A DNA stretch of 64,000 nucleotides from Bacteroidaceae bacterium. GTDB lineage: Bacteria; Bacteroidota; Bacteroidia; Bacteroidales; Bacteroidaceae. Positions 63,178 through 64,000 of the stretch are shown here, one piece after another. The position numbers and the translations under genes were made by a program. The notes beneath the pieces are model-generated. The model searched no databases, was not told the origin of the DNA, and saw only the letters and a list, made by a program, of their open reading frames with translations. Every line of letters begins with the position of its first letter. Position 1 is the first letter of the stretch. The DNA lies in contig JAFYPH010000061.1 in NCBI GenBank assembly GCA_017547585.1, positions 62,001-126,000 on the forward strand, read 5' to 3'.

Positions 63178-64000
63178 ATGATGAAAGAACACAATAGCAC
63201 ACATGGCAATAAAATGCGTATAAAATTCGTGAAGATTTTGAATTATATAGCATTTCCCTTTTTGTTGGAACTTCCACTTATTGTAATTCTAATGAAGTTG
63301 ATGGGAATTGAAGCCCTATTGCACAATATTGGTGATGCTTATGCAAATCTTGAAAGTGTAGAATTATATTCATCTATTTTTAAATTACTTAGTAGAATAA
63401 GTCTCATATTCTTGTTTTCATATATTTTTGCAACAATTGTAACTTCAATTAAGTACAAGTATATAAAATGGGGAACAAAGTTACTATTCTATTTTATAAT
63501 TTTGCTTATGTATGCAGTGCAACACTTTTTAGCGCAAAATTTTGGCATAAACGAATTTACACCAACTTGCTTCGTGTTGCTTGCTGAAACTACCAATAAC
63601 GAATCGCGTGAGTTTTTAAACCAATACATTCTATCTGATACCATTGTGTCTACATTAATGCGTGTATTGTTTTATATAGGTATAATTGTTGTATTTGAAT
63701 TTATATGGAATTATTTGAAGAGAAAGATTAATATTCTTAAGGCAAAGTGCGCCTCTCTTTTAATAATTCCTATATTGGTATTTGGAATATATTCTACTAA
63801 TGTATATTTTCGAATATTCAATACAGAATCTCCGGATAATATACGATTCATAGAGCCTCCTACTGACCCATTGTCTTCAATATACTCATCGTTAGTTATG
63901 TTACATAAGATGAACGAAAATATGGTGCAAGGAGTAGAGGTGAACAAAACTATATCAGAGCATAGTGTTGTATGCAATATGAATGATTCTATAAACATTG
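63178..64000 (+). CDS. Probable phosphoethanolamine transferase/sulfatase-fold enzyme, N-terminal part (cut by window edge)
   Basis: The first 274 codons of an open frame running off the window. It has about four to five membrane helices (residues about 20-40, 75-95, 105-125, 165-185, 195-215), and then a periplasmic segment beginning. ETTNNESREFLNQYI resembles the TNxxExxEFL stretch of Bacteroidales lipid A or polysaccharide phosphoethanolamine transferases. The catalytic sulfatase domain would lie outside. If correct it adds positively charged groups to the polymer or lipid. The ATG pair at 63178/63181 sets the start. Confidence 0.62.
   Translation, partial: MMKEHNSTHGNKMRIKFVKILNYIAFPFLLELPLIVILMKLMGIEALLHNIGDAYANLESVELYSSIFKLLSRISLIFLFSYIFATIVTSIKYKYIKWGTKLLFYFIILLMYAVQHFLAQNFGINEFTPTCFVLLAETTNNESREFLNQYILSDTIVSTLMRVLFYIGIIVVFEFIWNYLKRKINILKAKCASLLIIPILVFGIYSTNVYFRIFNTESPDNIRFIEPPTDPLSSIYSSLVMLHKMNENMVQGVEVNKTISEHSVVCNMNDSINI

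Overview
The window reads as a chromosomal segment of a gut-type member of the Bacteroidales (Bacteroidota). Four things support this: PorQ of the type IX secretion system in the order porQ-cmk-ispH; many SusC/D-era style lipoproteins with short lipoboxes; Bacteroidota promoters of the TTTG-N19/20-TAnnTTTG type instead of E. coli -35/-10 boxes; and a UpxY-type antiterminator at the head of a polysaccharide locus. The family or genus cannot be fixed from the sequence alone. No rRNA, tRNA, CRISPR array or intact insertion sequence was seen. Layout: (1) 1-4.1 kb, minus strand: aspartokinase/homoserine dehydrogenase (cut by the window edge), a conserved Bacteroidales hypothetical, a secreted xylose-isomerase-like lipoprotein with a His-rich tail, and a YhiM-family (DUF2776) membrane protein. 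(2) 4.2-17.2 kb: glycan-utilisation and envelope genes: a GH127-type beta-L-arabinofuranosidase, a His/Tyr-rich secreted protein, a FadL-like porin, a GH78 alpha-L-rhamnosidase, an orphan phage-structural-like gene and a secreted ADP-ribosylglycohydrolase homologue. (3) 17.3-18.9 kb: a compact three-gene ECF sigma cassette with its own candidate ECF promoter. (4) 18.9-34.9 kb: housekeeping and envelope genes: DUF349 protein, MgtE, RsmA, a flippase-like membrane protein, PepD, DUF3332 lipoprotein, GH5, MeaB, a basic-secretory-protein metalloprotease, a cation:proton antiporter, an S46 dipeptidyl-peptidase of DPP7 type, a methyltransferase and a secreted hypothetical. (5) 35.1-44.5 kb: an outer-membrane barrel protein, hemolysin III, TatD, polyprenyl diphosphate synthase, TonB, then porQ-cmk-ispH-pfkA. 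(6) 44.5-64 kb: a capsular or O-polysaccharide locus, all on the plus strand. It starts with a long leader and upxY, then a HAD-like hydrolase. A sharply AT-rich variable cassette follows: acyltransferase, a truncated flippase, an inserted TPR/FRG-domain gene, an intact flippase, an FrhB-type iron-sulfur protein, a polysaccharide pyruvyl transferase, nine glycosyltransferases, an O-antigen polymerase-like protein and the start of a probable phosphoethanolamine transferase. The locus continues beyond the right edge; no initiating sugar transferase or export genes lie in view. The points most worth following up are the FRG-domain gene that sits next to a decapitated flippase remnant in the capsule locus, the lone phage-structural-like gene without any phage neighbours, a repeat family carrying hairpin-plus-promoter modules that is tandemly duplicated at two separate loci, and the upxY leader with an uninterrupted eight-G tract.
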